Part shown: piece after piece, positions 1-6,548 of the stretch
Position numbering within the stretch: position 1 is the first letter of the stretch
How the letters are laid out: each line of letters opens with the position of its first letter
Assembly: GCA_944323495.1 (NCBI GenBank)
Contig: CALUSZ010000186.1
Location: forward strand, 1-10,248
DNA: 10,248 nt
Direction of reading: 5' to 3'
Source of the DNA: Candidatus Gastranaerophilales bacterium
Lineage (GTDB): Bacteria > Cyanobacteriota > Vampirovibrionia > Gastranaerophilales > Gastranaerophilaceae
Program-made: the position numbers and the translations under genes
Notes under the pieces: model-generated
The model's database searches: none
What the model was told of the DNA's origin: nothing
Seen by the model: only the letters and a program-made list of their open reading frames with translations

Positions 1-634
1 AATATTTTACAACGAAAGCGTTTCTGCTGCTTTCAGATGTTGGAAGGAATAGAGCTTTGTTTCTTATGTTGTTTAAAATTTCTCGTTCATTTTCTTTGGG
101 AATAATTTCTTCTAAGGAGTTCAGGAATGTTTTGCGTTTAAATGTATCGTGAGTTGAGCTGCTAATAATTATCTGCCTGCATTTTGTTGTCTTTGCTCTA
201 ATCTTTAGTGCTGAATTTGGAGAAAGTCGTTTTGTAAGCCTATCGACATCATCTAATACTTCCATTTCTTCTAGTTTAAGTCTTGTAAGACAATTCATTT
301 TTATCATCTGCAGACAGTTTTGGAGATTATCATCAGGATTAATCAGGGCAAAATCTTTAAATATAGCAAACATTGCTTTTTCTGTCGGGAGCATATATTC
401 GTGATAAAGAGATAGAAGCTCTACTGCATCAAGCGCCGTACGGCATTTAGCCAAATTCTTTTCAAAACTTTTTATATTATCGGTCGGAATAATTTTAATA
501 CCTCTATACGGGCAGGTGATATCTTTAAGTTTTCTTAGCGGTTTGCCGGCAGAAGTTTTACCCTCATACGGGATATCATAGTAATATTTAAGATAGTTTT
601 GCGGGGTAATATGTTTAAGCTTTTTAGATTTCAT
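1..634 (-). CDS. Hypothetical protein, N-terminal part, runs off the left edge
   Basis: An uninterrupted reading frame runs from an ATG at 634 to the window edge, giving about 211 residues with no stop. GGAG lies 7 nt before the ATG, a good ribosome site. The visible part starts with a lysine-rich segment (MKSKKLKHITPQNYLKYYYD). It continues through DITCPYRGIKIIPTDN near residue 40 and is then mostly helical and charged. There is no signal peptide or membrane segment. The CPYRG segment looks like half of a zinc knuckle, but the second cysteine is missing. I recognise no family. A nuclease with its catalytic domain beyond the edge is one possibility, but nothing visible proves it. It lies 55 nt behind uvrA on the same strand with no strong terminator between, so co-transcription is possible. 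Confidence 0.8.
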   Translation of the reverse strand, partial: MKSKKLKHITPQNYLKYYYDIPYEGKTSAGKPLRKLKDITCPYRGIKIIPTDNIKSFEKNLAKCRTALDAVELLSLYHEYMLPTEKAMFAIFKDFALINPDDNLQNCLQMIKMNCLTRLKLEEMEVLDDVDRLTKRLSPNSALKIRAKTTKCRQIIISSSTHDTFKRKTFLNSLEEIIPKENEREILNNIRNKALFLPTSESSRNAFVVKY

Positions 635-660
635 ACTTTCGCTCCGGCTGTACTTCCATG

Positions 661-674
661 ATATCAGATGATAT
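661..674. repeat. Short perfect palindrome between uvrA and the left-edge gene
   Basis: ATATCA-GA-TGATAT has perfect 6-bp arms with a 2-nt centre. It sits in the 55-nt gap after the uvrA stop. A small CCTT-CGC-AAGG hairpin (678-688) overlaps the end of uvrA, but no T-run follows it in the leftward direction, so this is not a convincing terminator. The palindrome could be an operator for the left-edge gene, or chance in AT-rich DNA. Confidence 0.3.
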
Positions 675-689
675 TGGCCTTCGCAAGGT

Positions 690-3197
690 TTATGAGGTTC
701 CGAGGTATTTTCCTGTAATACTGGATTTGTTTTCTATGATTTCCTCCGGTGTTCCGCTGGCAACGATTTCTCCGCCGTCTTTTCCGCCACCTGGGCCCAT
801 ATCAATTATATAATCCGCATTTCTTATCAAATCCAAATCGTGTTCAATTATAATAACAGTTGCTTTGTTATCAATAAGTTTTTGAAAAACTCCTATAAGC
901 GATTGGACATCTAGCGGGTGAAGCCCGATTGTCGGCTCATCAAATACAAAGACAGTATCTTCTTGTTTTCTTCCCATCTCGGAAGCTAGCTTAAGTCTTT
1001 GCGCTTCTCCTCCAGAGAGGCTTGGTGTTGCTTCTCCGAGTGTAAGATATCCAAGACCTAAATCTTTTAAGACTTGAAGCCTTTGGCTCACTGTATTCAA
1101 ATCTTTGCAGGCTGTAAGCGCATGATTTATATCCATAGCCATTATTTCGGAGATTGAATATGACATTCCGGATTTGTTTGTATATTTAATACTTTCACTT
1201 CTTTTAGAATACCTTGTTCCATGACAGTCCGGACAAGGAATATCAACATCAGGCAAAAACTGAACATCAAGGCTTATGCTTCCGGTACCGTCACATGAGG
1301 GGCAGCGAAGTGAGCCGGTATTATAAGAAAAATCTCCGGCTTTTAGTCCGGCCTTTTTAGCATCAGCGGTTCTTGCAAAAACCTTCCTTAGCTCATCATG
1401 AACATTTGCATAAGTTGCAACCGTTGAGCGGATATTTATACCGATAGGCGTTGCATCTATTAGTTTTACCTGTTTTATGCCTTCTGCGGATATACTTTCT
1501 ATATGCGCGGGCAGCTTTTTTTGTTCGATTTTACTCTCCAGAGCCGGAATCAAGCTCTCTAAGACGAGTGTTGTTTTGCCTGAACCGGAGACTCCTGTAA
1601 TTACTGTAAGTTTCCCTTTAGGGATTCTTACTTTTAGCGGTTTAACCGTATGAATTTCTGATGTAGAGAGGAGGATTTCACCCTCGCTAAAAATATCAGA
1701 TTGGGGAATAAAGCTTCTGATGCGTTTTTTATAGTTATTTGCCAGAAACGGTCCTATTTTAGAAGCCGGATTTTTAACGGTATCATTTATCGTACCTTGC
1801 GTAATGATTTCTCCGCCGTCTGTACCGGAGCCGGGCCCGAGTTCTATTATCCAATCTGATTCGGACAGAATCTGTGTATCGTGATCGACAAGAATTACCG
1901 AGTTTCCATCAGATACCAAGTCGTGCATAACAGCATTCAAGCCTTTAATATTAGCGGGGTGTAAGCCTATGGAGGGTTCATCAAGAACGTATAAAACCCC
2001 TGTTGTTCGGTTTCTTACAGAGCGCGCAAGCTGCATTCTCTGTCTTTCTCCGGTTGATAATGTTGCTCCGGCTCTATCAAGAGAGAGGTAACCTAGCCCT
2101 AAATCCATTAATCGTTTCGCTGTTGTTTGAAAAGATTCGCATATAGACTCTGCCATTGGGCGCATTTTTTCTGGAAGCGAGGAGGGAACTTTATCAACCC
2201 ATTTAATCAGCTCTGCTAAAGTCATCTTGCAGCATTCATCTAGTGATATTCCCATAAGTTTTGGCGCTCTTGCTGCTTCTGAAAGCCTTGTTCCGCCGCA
2301 ATAAGGGCATATTTCTTCTTTTAAAAATTTCTCAACACGCTTCATTCCCGATTCATCTTTTACTTTTTTCAGCGCGTTTTCTACTGTGTAAACAGCATTA
2401 TAATAGGTAAAATCAATTTCTCCGGCCTGATTGGAATTCTTTGCTTTATAGAAAATGTGTTTCTTTTCTGCCGGTCCATGGAATACAATCTCACGCTCTT
2501 CGGGCGTAAGCTCTTTAAACGGTATATTTGTTCTAACTCCCATAGCCCTGCATACATCAGTCATAAGCGACCACATAAGAGAATTCCACGGTAAGACAGC
2601 CCCTTCATCTATAGTTAAAGATTCATCAGGCACAAGAGTTGACTCGTCAACAGTTCTAATTGTACCGACTCCTCCGCAGTGCTCACAGGCACCTTGAGAA
2701 TTGAACGCAAGTTCTTCTGCTCCGGGCGCGTAAAAATGAACTCCGCATACCGGGCATATAAGTTCTTTTTCAGCAGCTACATCAAGAGTAGGCTCTAAAT
2801 AGTGGCCGTTAGGACAGCGGTGATTTGCAAGACGCGAATACATAAGCCTAAGGCTGTTCAGGAGTTCTGTTCCTGTTCCAAAAGTACTTCTTATTCCCGG
2901 CACCCCCGGTCTCTGGTGAAGTGCAAGCGAGGCTGGAACGTATAAAATCTCGTCAACTTGAGCTTTTGAAGCCTGAGTCATTCGGCGTCTGGTATAAGTT
3001 GATAAAGATTCCAGATATCGTCTTGAACCTTCGGCATATAATACGCCAAGAGCAAGTGATGATTTCCCAGAACCCGAAACCCCTGCTATACCTACAATTT
3101 TGTTTAGAGGGATATCAACATCTATATTTTTCAGGTTATGTACTTTTGCCCCTCTTACAAGTATTTTATCCGGTTTTGGCTCATTATTTCTCTGCAT
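690..3197 (-). CDS. uvrA: UvrA-like ABC ATPase lacking the UvrB-binding domain (class II UvrA)
   Basis: This 835-residue protein is a tandem ABC ATPase of the UvrA family, cytoplasmic and DNA-binding. Half 1 has Walker [10 protein letters not shown] (about 39-47), zinc cysteine pairs CEHC (171-174) and CPYC (297-300), a variant signature STGERQR (about 381) and Walker [10 protein letters not shown] (about 401). Half 2 has Walker [10 protein letters not shown] (about 535), CPSC/CPDC (632-658), signature LSGGEAQR and Walker B VFVFDEPT. Canonical UvrA is about 940 residues. Here the sequence passes almost directly from the RSTFGTGTE segment (103-111) through short CPNGH/CPVCG motifs to the zinc module, so the roughly 100-residue UvrB-binding insertion is absent. 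Such paralogues (UvrA2/DrrC type) are linked to DNA-damage tolerance or resistance to DNA-binding drugs rather than classic excision repair; the role here is inferred. The ATG has no ribosome site before it. A housekeeping uvrA probably exists elsewhere. Confidence 0.93.
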   Translation of the reverse strand: MQRNNEPKPDKILVRGAKVHNLKNIDVDIPLNKIVGIAGVSGSGKSSLALGVLYAEGSRRYLESLSTYTRRRMTQASKAQVDEILYVPASLALHQRPGVPGIRSTFGTGTELLNSLRLMYSRLANHRCPNGHYLEPTLDVAAEKELICPVCGVHFYAPGAEELAFNSQGACEHCGGVGTIRTVDESTLVPDESLTIDEGAVLPWNSLMWSLMTDVCRAMGVRTNIPFKELTPEEREIVFHGPAEKKHIFYKAKNSNQAGEIDFTYYNAVYTVENALKKVKDESGMKRVEKFLKEEICPYCGGTRLSEAARAPKLMGISLDECCKMTLAELIKWVDKVPSSLPEKMRPMAESICESFQTTAKRLMDLGLGYLSLDRAGATLSTGERQRMQLARSVRNRTTGVLYVLDEPSIGLHPANIKGLNAVMHDLVSDGNSVILVDHDTQILSESDWIIELGPGSGTDGGEIITQGTINDTVKNPASKIGPFLANNYKKRIRSFIPQSDIFSEGEILLSTSEIHTVKPLKVRIPKGKLTVITGVSGSGKTTLVLESLIPALESKIEQKKLPAHIESISAEGIKQVKLIDATPIGINIRSTVATYANVHDELRKVFARTADAKKAGLKAGDFSYNTGSLRCPSCDGTGSISLDVQFLPDVDIPCPDCHGTRYSKRSESIKYTNKSGMSYSISEIMAMDINHALTACKDLNTVSQRLQVLKDLGLGYLTLGEATPSLSGGEAQRLKLASEMGRKQEDTVFVFDEPTIGLHPLDVQSLIGVFQKLIDNKATVIIIEHDLDLIRNADYIIDMGPGGGKDGGEIVASGTPEEIIENKSSITGKYLGTS

Positions 3198-3203
3198 ATA
3201 ATT

Positions 3204-3231
3204 ACTATACTATTTCAGCAGGATAATTCAA
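3204..3231 (-). promoter_or_regulatory. Promoter of the uvrA-like gene, apparently leaderless
   Basis: On the minus strand, TTGAAT (3231-3226), a 16-nt spacer and TATAGT (3209-3204) form a good sigma70-type promoter. The -10 box ends only 6 nt before the ATG at 3197, so transcription should begin at or next to the start codon. No Shine-Dalgarno sequence precedes the ATG. The marR promoter in this window has the same -10-to-ATG spacing. Confidence 0.6.
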
Positions 3232-3233
3232 GT

Positions 3234-3249
3234 TATAATATACAAGGAG
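3234..3249 (+). promoter_or_regulatory. -10 box and ribosome site of the GNAT gene
   Basis: TATAAT at 3234-3239 matches the -10 consensus exactly. AAGGAG at 3244-3249 lies 7 nt before the ATG at 3257. No clear -35 is visible at the right distance. The element abuts the -35 of the divergent uvrA promoter, so the two promoters may compete. Confidence 0.5.
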
Positions 3250-3256
3250 AATTTTT

Positions 3257-3769
3257 ATGTTTTTAGAGACGAACAGAATTATTTTAAGGTATATGTCAGC
3301 TCTTGACTTTGATGATTTGAAGCTGATGCTTGAAGATAAAGATGTTATGTATGCTTGGGAATATACATTTAATGATACAGAGGTTTATAATTGGATAAAT
3401 AAAAATATAGAACTTTATAGGAAATATAACCTGGGATATTTTATTATGGAAGATAAAATTTCACATGAGGTTATCGGGCAGGCAGCTTTAATGCCGGATA
3501 ATATAAATAATAAACAGTATTATGAAATAAGTTATATGTTAAAAAAGCAATACTGGCATAATGGTTATGCAAAAAAGTGTGCTGAAGCATTAATCAACTA
3601 TGCTTTTAATAAATTAAATTTAAGTGAAGTTATATTTGAAATCAGACCTGAAAATAAACCATCTATAAAAGTTGCAGAGGGATTGGGGGCAAAAATTTCA
3701 GGCGAGTTTGTAAAACAGGTGCGGGAAAAAGAAATGCTCCATTTGATATACAAGATTAGCAATAAATGA
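3257..3769 (+). CDS. GNAT-family N-acetyltransferase (RimJ/RimL-like)
   Basis: This 170-residue cytoplasmic protein has the length and layout of Acetyltransf_3 (RimJ/RimL-like) enzymes, which move an acetyl group from acetyl-CoA to a protein N-terminus or small amine. The N-terminus (LETNRIILRYMSALDFDDL) is typical of the group. The acetyl-CoA pyrophosphate loop is YWHNGYAKKCAEAL (about 99-112). The usual C-terminal ENKPSIKVAEGLGA segment follows at about 132-145, where family members carry N-x-x-S-x-x-x-x-E-K-x-G-F. The substrate cannot be read from the sequence. The start is well supported by AAGGAG at 7 nt. The gene is more AT-rich than its neighbours. It ends in TGA, which shows that TGA is a stop in this genome. 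It is divergent from uvrA and convergent with the cupin gene, and appears to be monocistronic. Confidence 0.9.
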   Translation: MFLETNRIILRYMSALDFDDLKLMLEDKDVMYAWEYTFNDTEVYNWINKNIELYRKYNLGYFIMEDKISHEVIGQAALMPDNINNKQYYEISYMLKKQYWHNGYAKKCAEALINYAFNKLNLSEVIFEIRPENKPSIKVAEGLGAKISGEFVKQVREKEMLHLIYKISNK

Positions 3770-3772
3770 ATA

Positions 3773-3799
3773 GAGGCGGGGTTTATTTACACCCGCCTC
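3773..3799. terminator. GC-rich terminator hairpin between convergent GNAT and cupin genes
   Basis: GAGGCGGG (3773-3780) pairs perfectly with CCCGCCTC (3792-3799) around an 11-nt AT-rich loop. It begins 3 nt after the GNAT stop and ends 7 nt before the cupin stop. Only a short T4 follows on the plus strand (3805-3808), and a loosely T-rich stretch follows on the minus strand. It probably ends transcription in both directions. Confidence 0.75.
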
Positions 3800-3806
3800 A
3801 AAGCTT

Positions 3807-4184
3807 TTAGCATAATTCTGCGTCAGTGAGCCCAAATTGCTCTAATGAGCCGCTTTTTGCCTGTACACAGATGAATTCAAATATTCCGTCTGAAGTGTTT
3901 TCTATTGTTCTTGATGCTTCCGGCATGATTTTTACAGCAGAACCCTCTTTAACATTTACTGCTTCGCCATCGACTGTAATGATACCTTCACCTTTTAAAA
4001 CAATATAAACCTCTTCATTTTGTTTATGTCTATGGTTAAAAGGAACCTTAAATCCTTTTGGAACTGCATTAACGGATATTTCACAGCCAGTAAGTTCAAG
4101 TGCGTCATGCAAAAAAGCCTTGCCGTTTTCAAGATTAACAAGTTCATCAATTTTTCCGAGTTGTGTTGTTTTGTAGTTAGTCAT
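3807..4184 (-). CDS. Small single-domain cupin protein
   Basis: The 125-residue protein has one Cupin_2-type beta-barrel. Motif 1 is clear at about residues 51-67: H51-R-H53, Glu57/58, then YIVLKGEG. These are usual metal ligands. Motif 2 (GSAVKIMPEASRTIENTSD, 81-99) keeps the glycine and proline, but the usual metal-binding histidine is missing, with Ser-Arg-Thr in that region. A metal site, if present, would have fewer protein ligands. Function is unknown: small cupins include isomerases, oxygenases and sensors. The ATG has an excellent AAGGAGG. The gene lies 53 nt behind marR on the same strand. A palindrome matching the one in the marR promoter lies just before it, so it is probably controlled by that regulator. 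Confidence 0.88.
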   Translation of the reverse strand: MTNYKTTQLGKIDELVNLENGKAFLHDALELTGCEISVNAVPKGFKVPFNHRHKQNEEVYIVLKGEGIITVDGEAVNVKEGSAVKIMPEASRTIENTSDGIFEFICVQAKSGSLEQFGLTDAELC

Positions 4185-4200
4185 ATTTGCCTCCTTCTTT

Positions 4201-4218
4201 TAGTTTGATATCTAACTA
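4201..4218. promoter_or_regulatory. Putative MarR operator upstream of the cupin gene
   Basis: TAGTTTGATATCTAACTA is an 18-bp palindrome with one mismatched pair, centred on GATATC. Its reverse complement shares the run ATAGTTAGAT with the site in the marR promoter (4655-4674) and matches it at 13 of 16 core positions. It sits just upstream of the cupin ribosome site, in the 53-nt marR-cupin gap. No strong promoter is visible in that gap; the best guess is TTGTAG-17-AATAGT, which the operator would overlap. Confidence 0.65.
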
Positions 4219-4237
4219 TTTGCTTAAAAAATTTTTC

Positions 4238-4645
4238 CTACAACATTTTTTCAAGCAACCTATCTAAAATCTCTGCCTCTTCTTCTGATAAATTCTTATA
4301 AAGCAAATTATTTAAATCTTCTGAAATTTTTTCAAATGCCGGTTTGAATTCCTCCGCTTTTTTTGTTGGGATAATATACGTAATCCTGTTATCTGTATTT
4401 GATTTTTCTCTTTTTACAAACCCCAATTTTTCGAGTTTGTCCACTAACACAGTGACAGTGGGTTTAGTCCGGTGTATCTTATCTGCAATATCTTTCATTG
4501 TGGATTTTCCGCAGTAATATAAAACCGCAAGAATGTCTCCATGGCTTGGTACAAGCCCTTCTATACCGTTTTGGTTCAGCTGTTCCGATATAAAACGGCT
4601 TCCTTTTTCATGTATTTTGGATATTAGAGAAAGTGCTTGTTTCAT
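4238..4645 (-). CDS. MarR-family transcriptional regulator
   Basis: The 135-residue protein has the MarR fold: an N-terminal dimerisation helix, a winged helix-turn-helix and C-terminal dimerisation helices. STMKDIADKIHRTKPTVTVLVDKLEKLGFV (about 48-77) gives the helix-turn-helix. The wing is SNTDNRITYIIPT, with the D-x-R pair typical of the family. MarR proteins usually repress and bind as dimers to palindromes of 16-20 bp. Two such palindromes flank this gene, one inside its own promoter and one before the downstream cupin gene, so autorepression and control of the cupin are likely. The inducer is unknown. No ribosome site precedes the ATG and the -10 box ends 6 nt upstream, so the mRNA is probably leaderless. 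It is divergent from the HIT gene. Confidence 0.92.
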   Translation of the reverse strand: MKQALSLISKIHEKGSRFISEQLNQNGIEGLVPSHGDILAVLYYCGKSTMKDIADKIHRTKPTVTVLVDKLEKLGFVKREKSNTDNRITYIIPTKKAEEFKPAFEKISEDLNNLLYKNLSEEEAEILDRLLEKML

Positions 4646-4651
4646 ATTTTG

Positions 4652-4680
4652 ATTATAGTTAGATGTCTAATTATTGTCAA
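4652..4680 (-). promoter_or_regulatory. Consensus sigma70 promoter of marR
   Basis: On the minus strand there is a perfect TTGACA (4680-4675), a 17-nt spacer and a perfect TATAAT (4657-4652). The -10 box ends 6 nt before the marR ATG, so the start site should fall at about the A of the ATG. The spacer holds most of the palindromic operator. A full-consensus promoter suits a gene that is normally repressed. Confidence 0.85.
4655..4674. promoter_or_regulatory. Putative MarR operator inside the marR promoter
   Basis: This 20-bp palindrome, with core AGTTAGATGTCTAATT, has one mismatched arm pair plus the central TG. It fills the space between the -35 and -10 boxes, so a bound dimer would block RNA polymerase. 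It matches the palindrome at 4201-4218 at 13 of 16 core bases. It does not reach the HIT promoter, so HIT and speE are probably not regulated from this site. Confidence 0.75.
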
Positions 4681-4689
4681 GTAATTTCA

Positions 4690-4718
4690 TTGCATTTTTA
4701 TATACTTTAGCTTATATT
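4690..4718 (+). promoter_or_regulatory. Promoter of the HIT-speE unit
   Basis: TTGCAT (4690-4695), a 17-nt spacer and TATATT (4713-4718) form a moderate sigma70 promoter. The expected start near 4725 leaves a short leader. AAGGAGG (4727-4733) lies 6 nt before the HIT ATG. Confidence 0.55.
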
Positions 4719-4739
4719 ATATAAACAAGGAGGAAGCTT

Positions 4740-5060
4740 ATGACGGATTGTATTTTTTGTAAAATCGTTAACGGAGAGTTTAATACAGAATTTGTATATG
4801 AAAACGAATATGCCATAGTGTTTAAAGATATTAATCCAAAGGCCGATACACACCTGCTTGTTGTTCCGAGAAAACACTTTGAATCATTGAATGAGTTAGA
4901 TGACGAAGTTTTACTCGGCAAACTCATGATGACAGTGAAAGAGGCCGCAAAAAAATCAGGGCTTAAATCATATAGAACGGTTATTAATACAGGAAAAGAA
5001 GCAGGACAGGAAGTTTTCCATCTGCATATACACATATTAGCGGGGAATATAAAATTATGA
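4740..5060 (+). CDS. HIT-family (HINT-like) nucleoside phosphoramidate hydrolase
   Basis: This 106-residue cytoplasmic protein is a HINT-type histidine-triad hydrolase, which typically splits AMP-lysine or related nucleoside phosphoramidates. The N-terminus CIFCKIVNGE (C4, C7) and DINPKADTHLLVVPRKH (30-46) are standard; C4/C7 with the histidines at 38 or 46 may bind zinc. The catalytic triad motif is H94-L-H96-I-H98-I-L; the central H96 is the expected nucleophile. It ends shortly after the triad (AGNIKL), a little shorter than many homologues. AAGGAGG at 6 nt supports the start. Its TGA stop overlaps the speE ATG (ATGA), so the two genes should be translationally coupled. The functional link with polyamine synthesis is unclear. 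Confidence 0.94.
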   Translation: MTDCIFCKIVNGEFNTEFVYENEYAIVFKDINPKADTHLLVVPRKHFESLNELDDEVLLGKLMMTVKEAAKKSGLKSYRTVINTGKEAGQEVFHLHIHILAGNIKL

Positions 5061-5893
5061 CAGAATTTTATCAAGAAATTACGCCGGCAGGCTTTGGAAT
5101 TGCAATAAAACAAAAAGAAGTTCTTTTTTCAAAACAGTCACCCTTCCAAAAAGTTGAAATCTTTGATACTGATTCAACTCTCGGACGTGTTTTAACAATA
5201 GATGATTTAATGATGACAACAGAAGGTGATGAGTATCATTATCACGAAATGATAGCTCATATTCCGATGATGCACCACAAAGCTCCAAAGACAGTGCTTG
5301 TAATAGGCGGCGGAGACGGCGGAACAGTTAGAGAAGTTTTAAAACATGATACTGTAGAAAAAGTTGTTCTTTGTGAAATTGACGGAATGGTAATTGAGGC
5401 TTGCAAAAAGTATCTTCCGACAATATCTTGTGAGCTTGATAATCCAAAGTGCGAAATCAGAGTAGAAGATGCAATTGAATATATTAAAGACAAAAAGAAT
5501 ATGTTTGATATTGTTCTTATTGATTCTACCGATCCTCTAGGCCCGGGAGAAGGTTTGTTTACAGAAGAATTCTACACAAATGTTAAAGAATCTCTGAAAG
5601 AAGGCGGTATTATGTGAGCACAATCAGAGTCGCCTTTTGTAAACAAGGAAGAAATTAAAAAGATGTATAATCTTTTAAAGAAAGTATTCCCTATCTGTTC
5701 AACGTTCACATCAAATATTCCGACTTATCCTGGCGGATACTGGGCTTGGGCGTTCTGTTCCGAAACAGTCAAACCTCTTTCATACTGGGATGAAAGAAGA
5801 GGGGAAGCTATAGCCAAAACTTGCAAAATCTATAATAAAGATTATCATAATGCAAGATTTGCTCTTCCGAATTATTTAAAAGAATTGTTATAA
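5057..5893 (+). pseudogene. speE: Spermidine synthase (polyamine aminopropyltransferase) with one in-frame TGA
   Basis: The frame encodes a 278-position spermidine synthase, about the normal bacterial length. The enzyme moves aminopropyl from decarboxylated S-adenosylmethionine to putrescine. Motifs are GDEYHYHEMIAHIP (58-70), the nucleotide loop VIGGGDGGTVREVL (82-95), EIDGMVIEACKKYLP (107-121) and the catalytic loop DIVLIDSTDPLGPGEG (151-166). TGA falls at codon 187 (5615-5617), between GGIM and AQSESPF, which is normally G-I-x-V-A-Q-S-E-S-P. The same frame then continues through a well-conserved C-terminus (TSNIPTYPGGYWAWAF) to TAA at 5891-5893, so no frameshift is involved. Termination at the TGA would leave 186 residues without the last Rossmann strands. 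It could be a recent nonsense mutation, an assembly error or readthrough. A separate gene starting at the ATG at 5663 is unlikely. The start is coupled to HIT by ATGA. Confidence 0.9.
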
Positions 5894-5895
5894 GT

Positions 5896-5923
5896 AAAAA
5901 GGGCTTTATCATAAGCCCTTTTT
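5896..5923. terminator. Bidirectional intrinsic terminator between speE and the aldolase gene
   Basis: AAAAAGGGCTT (5896-5906) pairs perfectly with AAGCCCTTTTT (5913-5923) around a 6-nt loop: an 11-bp stem with A-run and T-run flanks that works on either strand. It begins 2 nt after the speE TAA. The aldolase stop codon (5924-5922) lies in its right arm, so the operon's last codon is part of the terminator. Confidence 0.92.
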
Positions 5924-6548
5924 ATTTTCTTAAATCCAAAATTTCTTTTGCCTGTTTTTTGCTAAGAACTTTTGCCCCGCCAAGCATTGAAGTATTTAGA
6001 ACCACCTGTGCATAAGATTCAGCAAGCTCAAGTTTCATATAGGCATCGTGTATGGTATTTGATGCAACAATAAAACCATGATTCTCCATTAAAACAGCGT
6101 CATACTCATCAAAATATTTTGCAGTATTCTCAACAAGCTCCATTGTTGAAGGAAGTGCGTATTCTGCAAGCGGAATTCCGCCAAAATAGAATACATTTTC
6201 TGCCATAACAGGCGCCATTAAGTCCTTACCTGCAGAAGCAAAACTGCTCAAATACGGAGAGTGGACATGGATTATAAAATTAATATCCGGTCTTTTTTTA
6301 TAAATCTCAATATGCAAAAACTTCTCACTAGAAGGTTTCTTGCCCTCTTCTTTTGAATTTCCGAAAAAATCTGTATAAACAATATTATCTTCTTTCAAAA
6401 AACCATTTGAAGATCCGGAAGTTGTAATAAGCATACCATCTTCAAATCTGGCTGAAATATTGCCCGAATATCCCGGAGAGAAATTCTTTTCTCCGCAAAT
6501 TTTTCCGTACTCTATAATTTTTTTGTTTAATTCCTCTCTACAATACAT
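5922..6548 (-). CDS. Class II aldolase/adducin-family protein (FucA/AraD-like)
   Basis: This 208-residue protein matches zinc-dependent class II aldolases and epimerases such as L-fuculose-1-phosphate aldolase (FucA). The key residues are all present: E75 in KPSSEK, H94 and H96 in IHVHS, and H157 in MENHG. Their spacing equals that of FucA E73/H92/H94/H155 with a constant offset of two. That supports the start at 6548 (MYCREELNKK); an in-frame ATG at 6566 would add six residues (MLRRWK) but has no better ribosome site. SGNISAR (28-34) and TTSGSSNGF (42-50) are the phosphate-binding segments. The substrate is not determined; a sugar phosphate, or the methionine-salvage substrate of MtnB-like members, is possible. 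It overlaps the lptD end by 11 nt and is the last gene of the envelope operon. Confidence 0.9.
   Translation of the reverse strand: MYCREELNKKIIEYGKICGEKNFSPGYSGNISARFEDGMLITTSGSSNGFLKEDNIVYTDFFGNSKEEGKKPSSEKFLHIEIYKKRPDINFIIHVHSPYLSSFASAGKDLMAPVMAENVFYFGGIPLAEYALPSTMELVENTAKYFDEYDAVLMENHGFIVASNTIHDAYMKLELAESYAQVVLNTSMLGGAKVLSKKQAKEILDLRK

Noticed and set aside
2455..3226. Plus-strand frames within uvrA and its upstream region
   Set aside because: They lie opposite highly conserved ABC ATPase motifs and lack ribosome sites or domain content.
4712..5113. Antisense reading frame over the HIT gene
   Set aside because: It opposes a clear HINT protein with catalytic motif and ribosome site; the translation has no recognisable domain.
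5615..5660. Selenocysteine at the speE TGA
   Set aside because: The only downstream structure is a 4-bp CCTT/AAGG stem (5633-5648) with an 8-nt loop, too weak for a convincing SECIS element. Selenoprotein forms of SpeE are not known to me.
5663..5893. Independent small gene in the second half of speE
   Set aside because: It is in the same frame as speE and encodes its conserved C-terminus. No ribosome site fits the ATG better than simple continuation.
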